From NCBI GenBank assembly GCA_000471925.1, contig CP006667.1, positions 3,348,001 to 3,412,000 of the forward strand: a DNA stretch of 64,000 bases. The letters are read 5' to 3'. A model generated the notes under the pieces. It had not been told where the DNA came from, did not search any database, and saw nothing but the letters and a program-made list of their open reading frames with translations. The position numbers and the translations under genes are program-made. Below, piece after piece: positions 18,608-32,186 of this stretch. The DNA is from Ralstonia pickettii DTP0602. GTDB taxonomy: Bacteria > Pseudomonadota > Gammaproteobacteria > Burkholderiales > Burkholderiaceae. Every line of letters begins with the position of its first letter. The stretch's first letter is position 1.

Positions 18608-19084
18608 ATGACCATGGCTACCACGCTGGCGAGATGCCTGAGCAACAAGCAGACCCAGTTCGACACCGTTCGCCACCCCTACAGCCCCAGCAGCAGCATG
18701 GCCACTGCGCAGGCTGCGAACATTCCCGGAGACAGAATGGCCAAGACGGTCCTGCTGGAAGACGGCAGCGGCTACGTCGCAGCCGTAATTCCTTCCACCC
18801 ACCACCTGAAACTGTCGGAGATCTGCGAGCAGACGGGCCGAAAGCTGTCGCTGGCGCACGAGGATGGCGTGCGCGAAGTGTTCAGCGATTGCGACCACGG
18901 CGCGATCCCGCCGGTCGGCATGGCGTACGGCACGCAGACCTGGCTCGACGACAGCCTGCTGACGCATCCCGACGTCTACTTTGAAGCGGGCGACCACCAG
19001 GAACTGGTGCACATGAGCACCGATCAGTTCCTCGAACTGATGGCCGACGCGCGGCGCGGGCATTTCGCGCACCGGATGATGTAG
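18608..19084 (+). CDS. YbaK/aminoacyl-tRNA deacylase domain protein
   Basis: A protein of 158 residues with the YbaK/ProX editing fold, which hydrolyses mischarged aminoacyl-tRNA in trans. The region RMAKTVLLED holds the conserved Lys expected at the active site, and DHGAIPPVG matches the family's Gly-Pro loop. The start at 18608 is favoured over 18584 because GGAGG lies 8 bp before it. Which tRNA it edits is not predictable; YbaK, ProXp-type and stress-related paralogues share the fold. It is a single gene with its own terminator. Confidence 0.83.
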   Translation: MTMATTLARCLSNKQTQFDTVRHPYSPSSSMATAQAANIPGDRMAKTVLLEDGSGYVAAVIPSTHHLKLSEICEQTGRKLSLAHEDGVREVFSDCDHGAIPPVGMAYGTQTWLDDSLLTHPDVYFEAGDHQELVHMSTDQFLELMADARRGHFAHRMM

Positions 19085-19110
19085 GACAAGTTCATGCCCT
19101 GACAGGCCAC

Positions 19111-19141
19111 GCGGCCGGCGCTTGCCGGCCGCTTGTCTTTT
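19111..19141 (+). terminator. Terminator after the YbaK-like gene
   Basis: The 9-bp stem GCGGCCGGC/GCCGGCCGC with loop GCTT is followed by TTGTCTTTT, 26 bp after the stop codon. Confidence 0.75.
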
Positions 19142-19288
19142 GCGTGGGCGATCGCTTCACCAGGCACTCACGCGCGGATGGCAAAAAGCTGCCGCCACCG
19201 GTCACGCTGACCGGCGAAAAATCTTCTTTCCCCTCGCGGACCAGGCCCCGTCAGGGGAATAACAGCCCTGACGGGACCAGGCGACCGC

Positions 19289-21869
<2,581 letters not shown>

Positions 21870-22754
21870 CTAGGCGCCGAACAGCTCGCTGCAAGCTGCC
21901 CGCACCGCCGCGGTCACCTGCCCGCGCCCGTGGTCGCGCCGCTCCAGCATGCCGATGTGACGCATCACCGGCTCGCCGTTGACCAGCAGCGGCAGCACGC
22001 GCAGCGCCTCGTCGTCGCGCCAGCGGGCGCGGCGCAGCAGCGGCACCACGGTCACCCCCACCTCCTGCCGCACCAGTTCGACCAGCGCCTCGATCGCGTT
22101 CAGTTCCAGGAATTCATTGACTTTCAGGTGCGCGCGCCGCAATGCGCGCTCGATCAGCACGCCGGTGCGTTGGGTCCGGTCAAAGCGCAGGTAGGGATTG
22201 GCGGCGAGTGCCTCTCGCGCATCTCGGCCGGGGCTGCCGCGCGCGGCGATGGCGACCAGCGGCTCCTGGTACAGCGGCGTCCAGCGCAGCGAGCCCGGCA
22301 CGCGCGCGGTGCCCTCGACCAGGATCGCGGCGTCTAGCTCGCCCGCCTCTACCTGCGCGGCCAGCTCGATCGACTTGGCGCCGACCAGGCGCACGTCCAG
22401 CGCCGGATAGGTGCGCTTCATATGTGCCACCGCATGCGACAGCCCGCCCATCACCGACACCACCGCGCCTACCGCGACGGCGCCGGCCATGGCCTCGGCC
22501 GAGGCCAGTGGCAGGCGCATCTCTTCATACAGCGCCAGCAGCTTGCGCGCCTGCGGCAGCAGCGCGCGGCCGTCGGCATTCAGCACCGCGACGCGACCGT
22601 TGCGATCGAACAGTTCGCGGCGCAGCTCGTTCTCGAGCGCACGCATCTGCAGGCTGACGGCGGCCTGGGTCAGCGCCACCTGGCCGGCGGCGGCAGCGAA
22701 GGAGCCGTGCTCGGCCACGGCGACAAGGGTTCGGAGGAAGCGGATAGTGCTCAT
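21870..22754 (-). CDS. LysR-family transcriptional regulator
   Basis: A LysR regulator of 294 residues. The N-terminal HTH is clear ([20 protein letters not shown], then [14 protein letters not shown]). The effector domain carries no redox Cys pair, so it is not OxyR although katG lies downstream. The start at 22754 gives the standard N-terminus; an ATG 13 codons upstream is less likely. It is divergent from the Bug receptor and gamma-glutamyltransferase-like genes, and repeated TGTGAC elements lie in the shared gap, so those genes are the likely targets. Confidence 0.88.
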   Translation of the reverse strand: MSTIRFLRTLVAVAEHGSFAAAAGQVALTQAAVSLQMRALENELRRELFDRNGRVAVLNADGRALLPQARKLLALYEEMRLPLASAEAMAGAVAVGAVVSVMGGLSHAVAHMKRTYPALDVRLVGAKSIELAAQVEAGELDAAILVEGTARVPGSLRWTPLYQEPLVAIAARGSPGRDAREALAANPYLRFDRTQRTGVLIERALRRAHLKVNEFLELNAIEALVELVRQEVGVTVVPLLRRARWRDDEALRVLPLLVNGEPVMRHIGMLERRDHGRGQVTAAVRAACSELFGA

Positions 22755-22796
22755 CAGCGCACCCGTGGAGGGTAGGAATGACGATGCCGACAAGGG

Positions 22797-22853
22797 TGTG
22801 ACACTTAAGTTTTCCTTGTGACATCGGAAAGGAATATTAGCTTTCTTTGTGAC
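22797..22853. promoter_or_regulatory. Spaced TGTGAC direct repeats and a GAAAG-N9-CTTTC palindrome
   Basis: TTTCCTTGTGAC at 22811-22822 recurs as TTTCTTTGTGAC at 22842-22853 (11 of 12 identical, 31 bp apart, about three helix turns). A third TGTGAC begins at 22797. Between the long copies lies GAAAG (22827-22831) paired with CTTTC (22841-22845). The block is in the divergent LysR/Bug promoter region and probably binds the LysR protein. Confidence 0.45.
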
Positions 22854-23000
22854 CGGCGGCGCGGAATAATGAAGGCCGGCTCATGAATCTGGGCCCGGGC
22901 GAGCGGGGCCGGCCGCCACAAGCGGCGGCCCATGGCAATACAGCCGCCTGCCCCGCAACGGTCTTCCTGCTTTTCCTTTCGCCTGACACCGGAGATGAGA

Positions 23001-23978
23001 ATGAAATCCTGGCTGCGCCTTCTCGGCATCGGCCTCGCCTCCGGCCTGTGCCTGGCCGCCACGCCCGCACTGGCCGACAACTATCCCAGCAAGCCCATCC
23101 GCCTGATCGTGCCCTTCCCGGCCAGCGGTGCCACCGACTTGCTGGCGCGCGCGATCGCGCAGAAGGTCGGCGCCAACATGGGCCAGCAAATCGTGGTCGA
23201 CAACCGGCCCGGGGCGGGCGGCGCGATCGGCTCCGACATGGCCGCCAAGGCCGCGCCCGACGGCTATACGCTGCTGATCGCCACCACCAGCACGCATTCG
23301 ATCGGCCCGTATATCAATACCCGCCTGCCCTACAACACCGAGACTGATTTCACGCCGGTCGGTCAGGTGGCGATCGCCACCAACGTACTGGTGGTGCCGA
23401 ACAGCCTGCCGGTGAAGAACGTGCGCGAGCTGGTCGACTACGCCAAGAAGCATCCCGGCGAACTGAACTACGCCTCCAGTGGCAACGGCACCGTGGTGCA
23501 CCTGACCGCCGAAGCGTTCAAGGCGCAGGCCGGCGTGTTCATCACCCACATCCCCTACCGCGGCACCGCGCTGGCCGTGCCCGACCTGATCTCGGGCAAG
23601 GTGCAGGTGCTGTTCGACAGCATCGTGTCGGGCCTGCCGCATGTGAAGGACGGCAAGCTCAAGGCGCTGGCGGTGACCAGCGCCAAGCGCTCGCCGCTGG
23701 CGCCGGAGATTCCCACCGCCAGCGAATCGGGCCTGCCCGGCTTCGAATCCGATACCTGGTTCGGCATCTATGGCCCCAAGGGCCTGCCGCCCGATATCGT
23801 CATCCGCCTGAACGCCGAGTTCAACAAGGCGATCCAGTCGCCCGAGGTGAAGGAACGCCTGGGCAAGCTGGGCGCCGAACCGGTCGGCGGCACGCCGGCG
23901 CAGTTCGCCGCCATGGTGAAGAAGGACAGCGCCCGCTGGGGCAAGCTGATCAAGGATCGCAAGATCACGGCAGAATAA
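23001..23978 (+). CDS. Bug-family tripartite tricarboxylate transporter substrate-binding protein
   Basis: A periplasmic receptor of 325 residues. The ATG at 23001 follows GGAG by 6 bp and begins a clean signal peptide (MKSWLRLLGIGLASGLC to ALA). The mature protein starts DNYPSKPIRLIVPFPASGAT, with VDNRPGAGGAIGSDMAA and the second-lobe motifs IPYRGTALAVPDL and SDTWFGIYGPKGLP. It is an orphan Bug with no TctAB beside it. It is followed 78 bp later by a gamma-glutamyltransferase-like gene, so its ligand could be related to gamma-glutamyl compounds; that link is inference. Confidence 0.92.
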   Translation: MKSWLRLLGIGLASGLCLAATPALADNYPSKPIRLIVPFPASGATDLLARAIAQKVGANMGQQIVVDNRPGAGGAIGSDMAAKAAPDGYTLLIATTSTHSIGPYINTRLPYNTETDFTPVGQVAIATNVLVVPNSLPVKNVRELVDYAKKHPGELNYASSGNGTVVHLTAEAFKAQAGVFITHIPYRGTALAVPDLISGKVQVLFDSIVSGLPHVKDGKLKALAVTSAKRSPLAPEIPTASESGLPGFESDTWFGIYGPKGLPPDIVIRLNAEFNKAIQSPEVKERLGKLGAEPVGGTPAQFAAMVKKDSARWGKLIKDRKITAE

Positions 23979-24056
23979 GGCACCGAGGCCACTCCTGCTG
24001 CCACCGCACCGGGTCCGGCAGCGACCCGGCCGCCCCCTCAGACGACAGACAACGCC

Positions 24057-25682
24057 ATGCAGAACTTCAACTGGACCAACCCCTACCCCTCCGTGCGCAT
24101 CCCGCTGTTTGCGCGCAACGTGGTGTCCACCTCGCACCCGCTGGCCGCGCAGGCCGGCCTGCGCATGCTGCTCAAGGGCGGCAATGCCGTCGATGCCGCC
24201 ATCGCCGCGGCGGCCGCGATCACCATCGTCGAGCCGGTGTCTTGCGGCCTGGGCAGCGACGCCTTCGCCATCCTGTGGGACGGCAAGGAACTGCACGGCC
24301 TGAACTCGTCCGGCGTGGCGCCGGCCGCGTGGAACCCGGAGTATTTCAAGAACAAGTACGGCACCGACGCCAACGGCCTCGCCAACCGCCCGATCCGCGG
24401 CTGGGATTCGGTGACCGTGCCCGGCGTGATCGCCGGCTGGGCCGCGCTGCACGAGCGCTTTGGCAAGCTGCCGTTCGCCGACCTGATGGAGCCGGCGATC
24501 GAGATCGCCGAGCGCGGCTATGCCGTGCCGCCGGTGGTGGCGCACAAGTGGGCTGCCGCGGTGCCTGAGCTGAAGGACCAGCCGGGCTATGCCGAGACCT
24601 TCATGCCCAGCGGCCGCGCGCCACTGGTCGGCGAAAAGTTCACCATGAAGGCTGCCGCCGAGACGCTGCGCAAGGTCGGCGAAACACGCGGCCGAGCCTA
24701 CTACGAAGGCGAGATCGCCGAGAAGATCGCGGCGTTCAGCAAGCAATGCGGCGGCGCCATGACGCTGGACGACCTGCGCAACTACCGCCCGGACTGGGTC
24801 AAGCCGATCAGCAAGTCCTACCGCGGCTACGAACTGCACGAGATCCCGCCCAACGGCCAGGGCATTGCCGCGCTGATCGCGCTGGGCATCCTCGACCAGT
24901 TCGACATGGCGTCAATCCCGGTGGATTCGGTCGATTCGCAGCACCTGCAGATCGAGGCGATGAAGCTGGCCTTTGCCGACCTCTACCGCTACGTGGCCGA
25001 TCCGCGCAGCATGGAGGTCACGCCGGAGGCAATGCTCGATGACGCGTACCTGAAGTCGCGCGCGAAGCTGATCGACATGCAGCGCGCCACGCATTTCAAC
25101 TTCGGCATGCCCAAGGTGGGCGGCACCATCTACCTGACCGCCGCCGACGAGAATGGCATGATGATCTCGTTCATCCAGTCGAACTACATGGGCTTCGGTT
25201 CGGGCGTGGTGGTGCCGGGCACCGGCATCAGCCTGCAGAACCGCGGCGTGGGCTTCTCGATGGACCCCAAGTCGGCCAACGTGGTGGCCGGCGGCAAGCG
25301 CCCGTTCCACACCATCATCCCGGCCTTCCTGACCAAGGGCGGCCAGCCGGTGATGAGCTTCGGCGTGATGGGCGGCGACATGCAGCCGCAGGGCCACCTG
25401 CAGACCGTGGTGCGCATGCTGGATTACAACCAGCAACCGCAGGCCGCGTGCTGCGCGCCGCGCTGGAAGGTCAACCGCGACTTCACGCTGGACGTGGAGA
25501 GCACGATGGACGCGGCGACGGTCGAGGGGCTGAAGGCGCGCGGGCACCAGCTCAAGTCGGTGGATGATCCGTATATGGATTTTGGCTCGGGGCAGTTCAT
25601 CTGGCGCCTGTCGGAGGATGCCGAGCATGGTTACGTCGCCGCCAGCGACAGCCGGCGTGATGGGCAGGCGGTGGGATTCTGA
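24057..25682 (+). CDS. Gamma-glutamyltransferase-like Ntn hydrolase
   Basis: A protein of 541 residues of the gamma-glutamyltransferase family. It has the N-terminal GGNAVDAAIAAAA motif and the processing-site Thr in PKVGGTIYLTAADENG near residue 360, which would become the nucleophile of the small subunit. The later Gly-rich oxyanion region and SFGVMGGDMQPQGHLQ are typical. There is no signal peptide, so it should act in the cytoplasm, like YwrD-type enzymes and unlike periplasmic Ggt. Substrate may be a gamma-glutamyl amide or a related compound. It likely forms an operon with the upstream Bug gene. Confidence 0.87.
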   Translation: MQNFNWTNPYPSVRIPLFARNVVSTSHPLAAQAGLRMLLKGGNAVDAAIAAAAAITIVEPVSCGLGSDAFAILWDGKELHGLNSSGVAPAAWNPEYFKNKYGTDANGLANRPIRGWDSVTVPGVIAGWAALHERFGKLPFADLMEPAIEIAERGYAVPPVVAHKWAAAVPELKDQPGYAETFMPSGRAPLVGEKFTMKAAAETLRKVGETRGRAYYEGEIAEKIAAFSKQCGGAMTLDDLRNYRPDWVKPISKSYRGYELHEIPPNGQGIAALIALGILDQFDMASIPVDSVDSQHLQIEAMKLAFADLYRYVADPRSMEVTPEAMLDDAYLKSRAKLIDMQRATHFNFGMPKVGGTIYLTAADENGMMISFIQSNYMGFGSGVVVPGTGISLQNRGVGFSMDPKSANVVAGGKRPFHTIIPAFLTKGGQPVMSFGVMGGDMQPQGHLQTVVRMLDYNQQPQAACCAPRWKVNRDFTLDVESTMDAATVEGLKARGHQLKSVDDPYMDFGSGQFIWRLSEDAEHGYVAASDSRRDGQAVGF

Positions 25683-25715
25683 TCCAGCCTGACTGAAGCG
25701 CCTGCAGTACCGAGG

Positions 25716-25747
25716 ACGCCCGGGACACCCCGGGCGTTTGTTTTTGT
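25716..25747 (+). terminator. Terminator after the gamma-glutamyltransferase-like gene
   Basis: The 9-bp stem ACGCCCGGG/CCCGGGCGT with loop ACAC is followed by a T-rich tail (TTGTTTTTG). Confidence 0.88.
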
Positions 25748-25859
25748 CCCGTCGGTCGACCGATACAACTGGCCCGCCCGCGATTGCACCAACTGTGCAT
25801 GGCGTGGGCGCCCCGGCTCCGTACACTTGTGATCAACAAGCCTCCGGAGCCTCTGCGCC

Positions 25860-26720
25860 ATGACCACCTACGCCTTCCGCCTGCTCAACGTCTTTGCCGA
25901 ATCCACCTTCGGCGGCAATCCCCTGTGCGTGTTCGAGGACGCGCGCGGCCTGGACGATGCCACCATGCAGGCGCTTGCGCTGCAGTTCAACCTGTCGGAG
26001 ACCACCTTCATCCTGCCGTCCGACAACGCCAGCGCCCATGTGCGCATCTTCACCCCCGGCTACGAGATGCGCTTCGCCGGCCATCCCACGCTGGGCACCG
26101 CGCACGTGGTACGCGAACTGGCCGGCACCGGCGACGCACTGACGCTGGAATTCCTCGCAGGCGTCGTGCCGGTCACCGCGCAGGGGGATGTCTGGACCTT
26201 CACCGCCCCGCACAGCGGCCAGCCCAGGACCGCACCGGCCGGCCTGCCCGACGCCGAAATGGCAAGCCTGCTCGGCCTGGAAGAACGCGACCTGCTGGTG
26301 TCGCCGATGTGGGTCGACACCGGCGCCGACCAGTTGCTGGTCGCCGTGCGCAGCACCGAGGCCGTGCGCCGTGCCAGGCCGGACAGTTCGCGCCTGGAGA
26401 TCTGGCCGCAGAGCAGCCTGGGCCGCAAGACCGCCTATGTCTTTGCCTTCGATCCGGAGCAACCGGGCCGGGTGCTGTCGCGCTACTTCTTCACCAAGCA
26501 AGGCGGCGGCGTGGCCGAGGATCCGGGCACCGGCTCGGCCTGCGCCAACCTCGGCGGCTGGCTGCTGGCCACCGGCCACGCACTGCCGGCGGATTACGCG
26601 ATCGACCAGGGCGAGGCCGTGGACCGCCCCTGCCGGCTGCGGCTGGCGGTCAATGCGGACGGCGCGATCCGCGTCGGCGGCCGCGTGATCGAGATCGGCC
26701 GCGGTACCGTCACCCTGTAA
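25860..26720 (+). CDS. PhzF-family isomerase/epimerase
   Basis: A protein of 286 residues of the PhzF/diaminopimelate-epimerase-like fold. The N-terminal half has TFGGNPLCVF and the active-site Glu in LSETTFILP. The GHPTLGTAHV motif follows, and the second half contains EDPGTGSACANLGGWLL. PhzF enzymes isomerise hydroxyanthranilate-type substrates in phenazine synthesis, but most family members have unknown substrates and no phenazine genes are present here. The ATG and its reading are clear. Confidence 0.87.
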   Translation: MTTYAFRLLNVFAESTFGGNPLCVFEDARGLDDATMQALALQFNLSETTFILPSDNASAHVRIFTPGYEMRFAGHPTLGTAHVVRELAGTGDALTLEFLAGVVPVTAQGDVWTFTAPHSGQPRTAPAGLPDAEMASLLGLEERDLLVSPMWVDTGADQLLVAVRSTEAVRRARPDSSRLEIWPQSSLGRKTAYVFAFDPEQPGRVLSRYFFTKQGGGVAEDPGTGSACANLGGWLLATGHALPADYAIDQGEAVDRPCRLRLAVNADGAIRVGGRVIEIGRGTVTL

Positions 26721-26753
26721 GCGCACCTGCGCTACATTGACGGCTTGCGCCCA

Positions 26754-27392
26754 ATGTCCAACGCCCGAACCGCCATGACCTCGCACGCCATCACCACCCT
26801 GGCCGACCTGGAAGCGCTCTATGCGCAGCCCGCCGCCCCATCGCTGGCCAAGGAAGTCGACCACCTGCACCCGCACTACCGCGCCTTTATCGAGGCAGCC
26901 CCGTTCTGCCTGCTGTCGACCGTGGGCGAGCAATGGGCCGAATGCTCGCCGCGCGGCGACGCGCCGGGCTTCGTGCAGGTGCTGGATGAGCGCACGCTGC
27001 TGCTGCCGGACCGGCGCGGCAACAACCGCATTGACAGCCTGCGCAATATCGTCGCCGATCCGCGCGTGGGGCTGCTGTTCGTGATCCCGGGCGTCAACGA
27101 GACCATCCGCGTCAACGGCACCGCGCAGATCAGCGTCGATCCCGCGCTGATCGCGCGTTGCGTGGTCGACGGCAAGACGCCGACCACGGTGCTGGTGGTG
27201 ACGGTGCAGTCGGTGTTCTTCCAGTGCGCCCGCGCGCTGATCCGCTCGCGCCTGTGGGCCGCCGATGCGCAGGTCGCGCGCCGGACGCTGCCGAGCAACG
27301 GCGAGATCCTGGCCACGCTGAGCGGGAACGCCATCGACGGCGCCGCCTACGACCGCGACCTGCCCGAACGGCAGCGCACGACCCTCTACTAG
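26754..27392 (+). CDS. Pyridoxamine 5'-phosphate oxidase-related flavoprotein
   Basis: A protein of about 212 residues with the split-barrel FMN-binding fold of PNPOx-related proteins (FCLLSTVGEQWAECSPRGD, then LLLPDRRGNNRIDSLRNI and VGLLFVIPGVNETIRVNG). It matches the subgroup of small oxidases often annotated as MSMEG_1061 type. The ATG at 26754 or the one at 26775 could be the start; neither has a strong ribosome site. It follows PhzF by 33 bp and may be cotranscribed. The reaction is not known. Confidence 0.8.
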   Translation: MSNARTAMTSHAITTLADLEALYAQPAAPSLAKEVDHLHPHYRAFIEAAPFCLLSTVGEQWAECSPRGDAPGFVQVLDERTLLLPDRRGNNRIDSLRNIVADPRVGLLFVIPGVNETIRVNGTAQISVDPALIARCVVDGKTPTTVLVVTVQSVFFQCARALIRSRLWAADAQVARRTLPSNGEILATLSGNAIDGAAYDRDLPERQRTTLY

Positions 27393-27441
27393 CCCCCCCT
27401 TACCGCAAAGCGCCATGTCCACGCGGGGCGCCTGATTCCGC

Positions 27442-28881
27442 CTATGCGCGCGGGAGCCACTCCGGCGCGTGGGTGCCGAGCGGCTCGGACGGCAACGTCC
27501 AGCGTGCCGGCGTTTCCGACAGCCGCGCCGCGTGCCGCACCGTGGTCAGCATGCCGAAACCGGAAAGCACCGCTTCGAGCAGGTCGGCGATGTCGTCGAT
27601 CTTCTGCTCGGGCGCCTTCAAGCCGTCCGCCACCCTCCCCAATCCGCGCAGCCACTGCCCGACCTGCGCCAGCGATACGCGCACATGCCAGCTTCCGCCC
27701 TCGATGGCGCGCCGGTGCAGCGCCGCCATCGCGCCGAATGCCAGCAGGTAGCCCGCGGCATGGTCCAGCACCTGTGCCGGCAGCGGCCGTGGCATATCGC
27801 TGCCGGCGACCTCGGCTTCGGCATGGTTGAAGCCGGTCGCGGTCTGCACCAGCGAATCGAAGCCGCGTTTGTGCGCCCACGGCCCCACGTGGCCATACGC
27901 GCTCAATGAGACATAAACGATGCCCGGATGCGCCCGCGCCGCGGCTTCCGGCCCCGCGCCCAGCTCGGCCAGCGCGCCGGGGCGGTAGCCCTGCACCATG
28001 ACATCGGCACCGTGCAACAGCTTGTGCAGCAGGCGCTTGTCGTCGGGATCGCGCAGGTCGAGCTGGCAGCTGCGCTTGCCGCGGCCGGTGTCGATCACCA
28101 GCGGCGGGATCGACGGCAGGTGCGCGGCGGTGACCAGCAACACGTCGGCGCCGTGCGCGGCGAGGGTGCGCCCCGCCACCGGGCCGGCGATGATGCGGGT
28201 GAAGTCGAGCACGCGCACGCCCGACAGCGGCTGCGCGTCAGGTGACGCAGGCGCCGGCAGTGGCTGCGGCGGCGCGTCGCCGATGCGCTCCAGCGTCACC
28301 GGCGGCATCCCGCGCAATGCAGCAGCCTGCGCATGGCAGTCCCACTCGTCGAAGCTGCGCATCGCGGCGACCACCATGCCGGCGTCGGACGCCGCGGTCT
28401 CGAAGGCTTCCGCTTCCCACTTCTCCAGCGCGGCCTGCACCGCCGCCTTGTCGTTGGCGCAGCCCAGCAGCCGCAGCACGCCGTCGCGGTGATGCGGGAA
28501 ATTGGTGTGCAGCCGGACCCAGCGGCCGTCGCCACAGCGGTAGGTGCCGGCGATCTTGTCCCACAGTTCGGGCGCGGGCCCGCCGTCGACGCGCAGGTAG
28601 CGCTCGCTGCGGAATTCGGTGATGGCATGGCGCATGTCGACGCTGACCTGCTGCCAGCGGCCGGTGCGGCTGTGCCACAGCGCGGCCGCGGCCAGCGCGG
28701 AGGCGGCCAGGCTGGCCTGTGCGGCGGTGCCGACGGCGAAGCTCGAGGGCAGCACCGGCTCGGCGCCGTCCAGGTTCAGGTGAGCCAGCGCCTCTGCCGG
28801 CAGGCCGGCGTCGCGCCACAGCGCGGCGACAACATCGGAGGGCTCGGGCGGCGTGGATGCCGCATCAGGATGGGTGGTCAT
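27442..28881 (-). CDS. CaiB/BaiF (class III) CoA-transferase, long variant
   Basis: A protein of 479 residues. The recognisable class III core starts only near residue 190 (LSGVRVLDFTRIIAGPVAGRTLAAHGADV), with a likely catalytic Asp in AQVLDHAAGYLLAFGA. It is preceded by about 185 residues that resemble the C-terminal half of a CoA-transferase (AVGTAAQASLAASALAA, WVRLHTNFPHHRDGVLRLLG). The order of parts therefore looks permuted or duplicated compared with the 406-residue protein at 11351. Start at 28881 fits the N-terminus MTTHPDAAS. Substrate unknown. Confidence 0.82.
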   Translation of the reverse strand: MTTHPDAASTPPEPSDVVAALWRDAGLPAEALAHLNLDGAEPVLPSSFAVGTAAQASLAASALAAAALWHSRTGRWQQVSVDMRHAITEFRSERYLRVDGGPAPELWDKIAGTYRCGDGRWVRLHTNFPHHRDGVLRLLGCANDKAAVQAALEKWEAEAFETAASDAGMVVAAMRSFDEWDCHAQAAALRGMPPVTLERIGDAPPQPLPAPASPDAQPLSGVRVLDFTRIIAGPVAGRTLAAHGADVLLVTAAHLPSIPPLVIDTGRGKRSCQLDLRDPDDKRLLHKLLHGADVMVQGYRPGALAELGAGPEAAARAHPGIVYVSLSAYGHVGPWAHKRGFDSLVQTATGFNHAEAEVAGSDMPRPLPAQVLDHAAGYLLAFGAMAALHRRAIEGGSWHVRVSLAQVGQWLRGLGRVADGLKAPEQKIDDIADLLEAVLSGFGMLTTVRHAARLSETPARWTLPSEPLGTHAPEWLPRA

Positions 28882-29156
28882 GAGCGTTCCTGCAGCGATG
28901 GGTCGGAAACCGGCCGCCAGGGGCCAGCCGGCATGGGCCTTTATGCTACTCCCACGCATCACTTTCGTCGCACCGGCACGTATCGGCGCAGCGCAAACCC
29001 GGGATATGTCCGGAAATCCGCGGCGGCTCGCGGCGTGCGGCGCCGCCGGCACGGTAAAATCCCGGTATTGGCATTCCGCCACGCAATCTGACGACCCGGC
29101 CGAACCTTGGAAACCCTCTGCGGTTACACCATTCCGGCCGGCCAACCGGCGCCACC

Positions 29157-30913
<1,757 letters not shown>

Positions 30914-30914
<1 letters not shown>

Positions 30915-31147
30915 TGGCCAAATCAGGCATACAGACCATTACCTTCCCGCTCGAGGGCGAGTTCATCGCCCTCAATGACCTGCTCAAGCTGGCGGGCGTG
31001 TGCGACAGCGGCGGCGCCGGCAAGGCGCTGGTCGCCGCGGGCGAAGTGTCGGTGGACGGCGCGCCAGAATCGCGCAAGACTGCGAAGATTCGCGCCGGGC
31101 AGGTGGTGGGCCTGGCGGGCATCGAGATCCGCGTGGTCGCCGCCTGA
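30914..31147 (+). CDS. S4-domain RNA-binding protein (YbcJ family)
   Basis: A protein of 77 residues made almost entirely of an S4-like RNA-binding domain: FIALNDLLKLAGVCDSGGAGKAL, then GEVSVDGAPESRKTAKIRAGQVV. This matches the YbcJ family of small RNA-binding proteins, whose RNA target is not well established. The ATG overlaps the glnS stop codon. A GTG one codon earlier is also open but the ATG is preferred. Confidence 0.88.
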
Positions 31148-31208
31148 CCGCGCGGGCCGGGCCGGCCACCGCGGGCGCGCCGGCGTAGCAACCGAAAGGA
31201 CTGGGACC

Positions 31209-31592
31209 ATGCCGATCGCGTTCTGGTGCGTACTGCTGGCCGGCGTGCTGCCGCTGGCGACGGTGGCCATCGCCAAGGCCAGCGCGCCTGGCTTTGACAA
31301 CCATGACCCGCGCGGTTGGCTGGACCGCCAGACCGGCCGCGCGCGCCGCGCCGACATGGCGCACCGCAACCACTTCGAGGCGTTCCCGTTCTTTGCCGTG
31401 GCCGTCCTGGCCGCCAGCTACCTGCAGGCGCCGCAGGCGCGCATCGACGAACTGTCGGTGGTCTTCATCATCGCCCGCATCCTCTACACGGTGTGCTACC
31501 TGGCCGACCGCGCCACGCTGCGCACGCTGTGCTGGACCATCGGGTACCTTTCGGTGGTGGGGATCTTCCTGCTGCCGGTCTTCTTCTACTGA
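31209..31592 (+). CDS. MAPEG-family membrane protein
   Basis: A protein of 127 residues with four predicted helices, at about residues 3-22, 52-70, 78-96 and 105-125. The segment RADMAHRNHFEAFPFFAVAVLAA contains the conserved Asn/Glu/Arg pattern of MAPEG proteins, which include glutathione transferase-like membrane enzymes. The specific activity is unknown. The ATG at 31209 follows an AAAGGA site. It precedes the YceI gene by 3 bp, so they form an operon. Confidence 0.85.
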   Translation: MPIAFWCVLLAGVLPLATVAIAKASAPGFDNHDPRGWLDRQTGRARRADMAHRNHFEAFPFFAVAVLAASYLQAPQARIDELSVVFIIARILYTVCYLADRATLRTLCWTIGYLSVVGIFLLPVFFY

Positions 31593-31595
31593 ACC

Positions 31596-32186
31596 ATGGC
31601 CGTACGCACACTGGCCTTTGTCGCCGCCATGTCCTGGGCCCTGGGCGCACACGCCGCGCCGGTCGAATACACCATCGACCCGGCCCACACCACCGTCTAC
31701 TTCGCCGCCAGCCATTTCGAACGCAGCTCGGTACGCGGGCGCTTCGGCAAGATCGACGGGCGCATCGTCTATGACGCCGACAGCGGTGCCGGCGCGTTCG
31801 ACGTGACCGTTGACCTGGCCTCGGTCGACACCGGCAACCGCACGCTGGATGGCGTGCTGCGCTCGGCACAATTCTTCGATGTCGCCCAGCATCCGCTGGC
31901 ACGGGTGCGCGCGCAGCGCTTTATCGTCGAGGGCGGCCGGCTGGTTGCGGTCGAGGGCGAACTGACCGTGCACGGGGTGACGCAGCCGTTGCGGCTGCAG
32001 GCCGAGCGCTTCCGCTGCGGCGAGGTCACGCTGTTCGGCGTCAGCCGTCAGGTCTGCGGCGGCGACTTCCGCGCCGAAGTGCCGCGCAGTGCCTTCGGCA
32101 TGACCCGCTTCCTGCCCGATGTGGGTGACACCATCACGCTGCAAGTGGCGGTCGAGGCATCGCCGGCGGGCAGCCCTGCGCAATAA
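31596..32186 (+). CDS. YceI-family periplasmic protein
   Basis: A protein of 196 residues with a signal peptide of about 20 residues ending in AHA. The mature part shows the YceI lipocalin-like pattern: YTIDPAHTTVYFAASHF, VDLASVDTGNRTLDGVL, FFDVAQHP and LTVHGVTQPL. YceI proteins bind long isoprenoid lipids in a hydrophobic barrel; several are base- or stress-induced. It lies 3 bp after the MAPEG gene. Its ligand is not known. Confidence 0.9.
   Translation: MAVRTLAFVAAMSWALGAHAAPVEYTIDPAHTTVYFAASHFERSSVRGRFGKIDGRIVYDADSGAGAFDVTVDLASVDTGNRTLDGVLRSAQFFDVAQHPLARVRAQRFIVEGGRLVAVEGELTVHGVTQPLRLQAERFRCGEVTLFGVSRQVCGGDFRAEVPRSAFGMTRFLPDVGDTITLQVAVEASPAGSPAQ

Noticed and set aside
19247..19275. Hairpin CCCGTCAGGG/CCCTGACGGG as katG terminator
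   Set aside because: It is a good inverted repeat close to the katG stop, but the leftward strand has no T-run after it, so a rho-independent terminator is not supported.
21870..22754. The LysR gene next to katG as oxyR
   Set aside because: The protein has only one Cys, near its C-terminus, and is divergent from a transport operon, so it does not fit OxyR.
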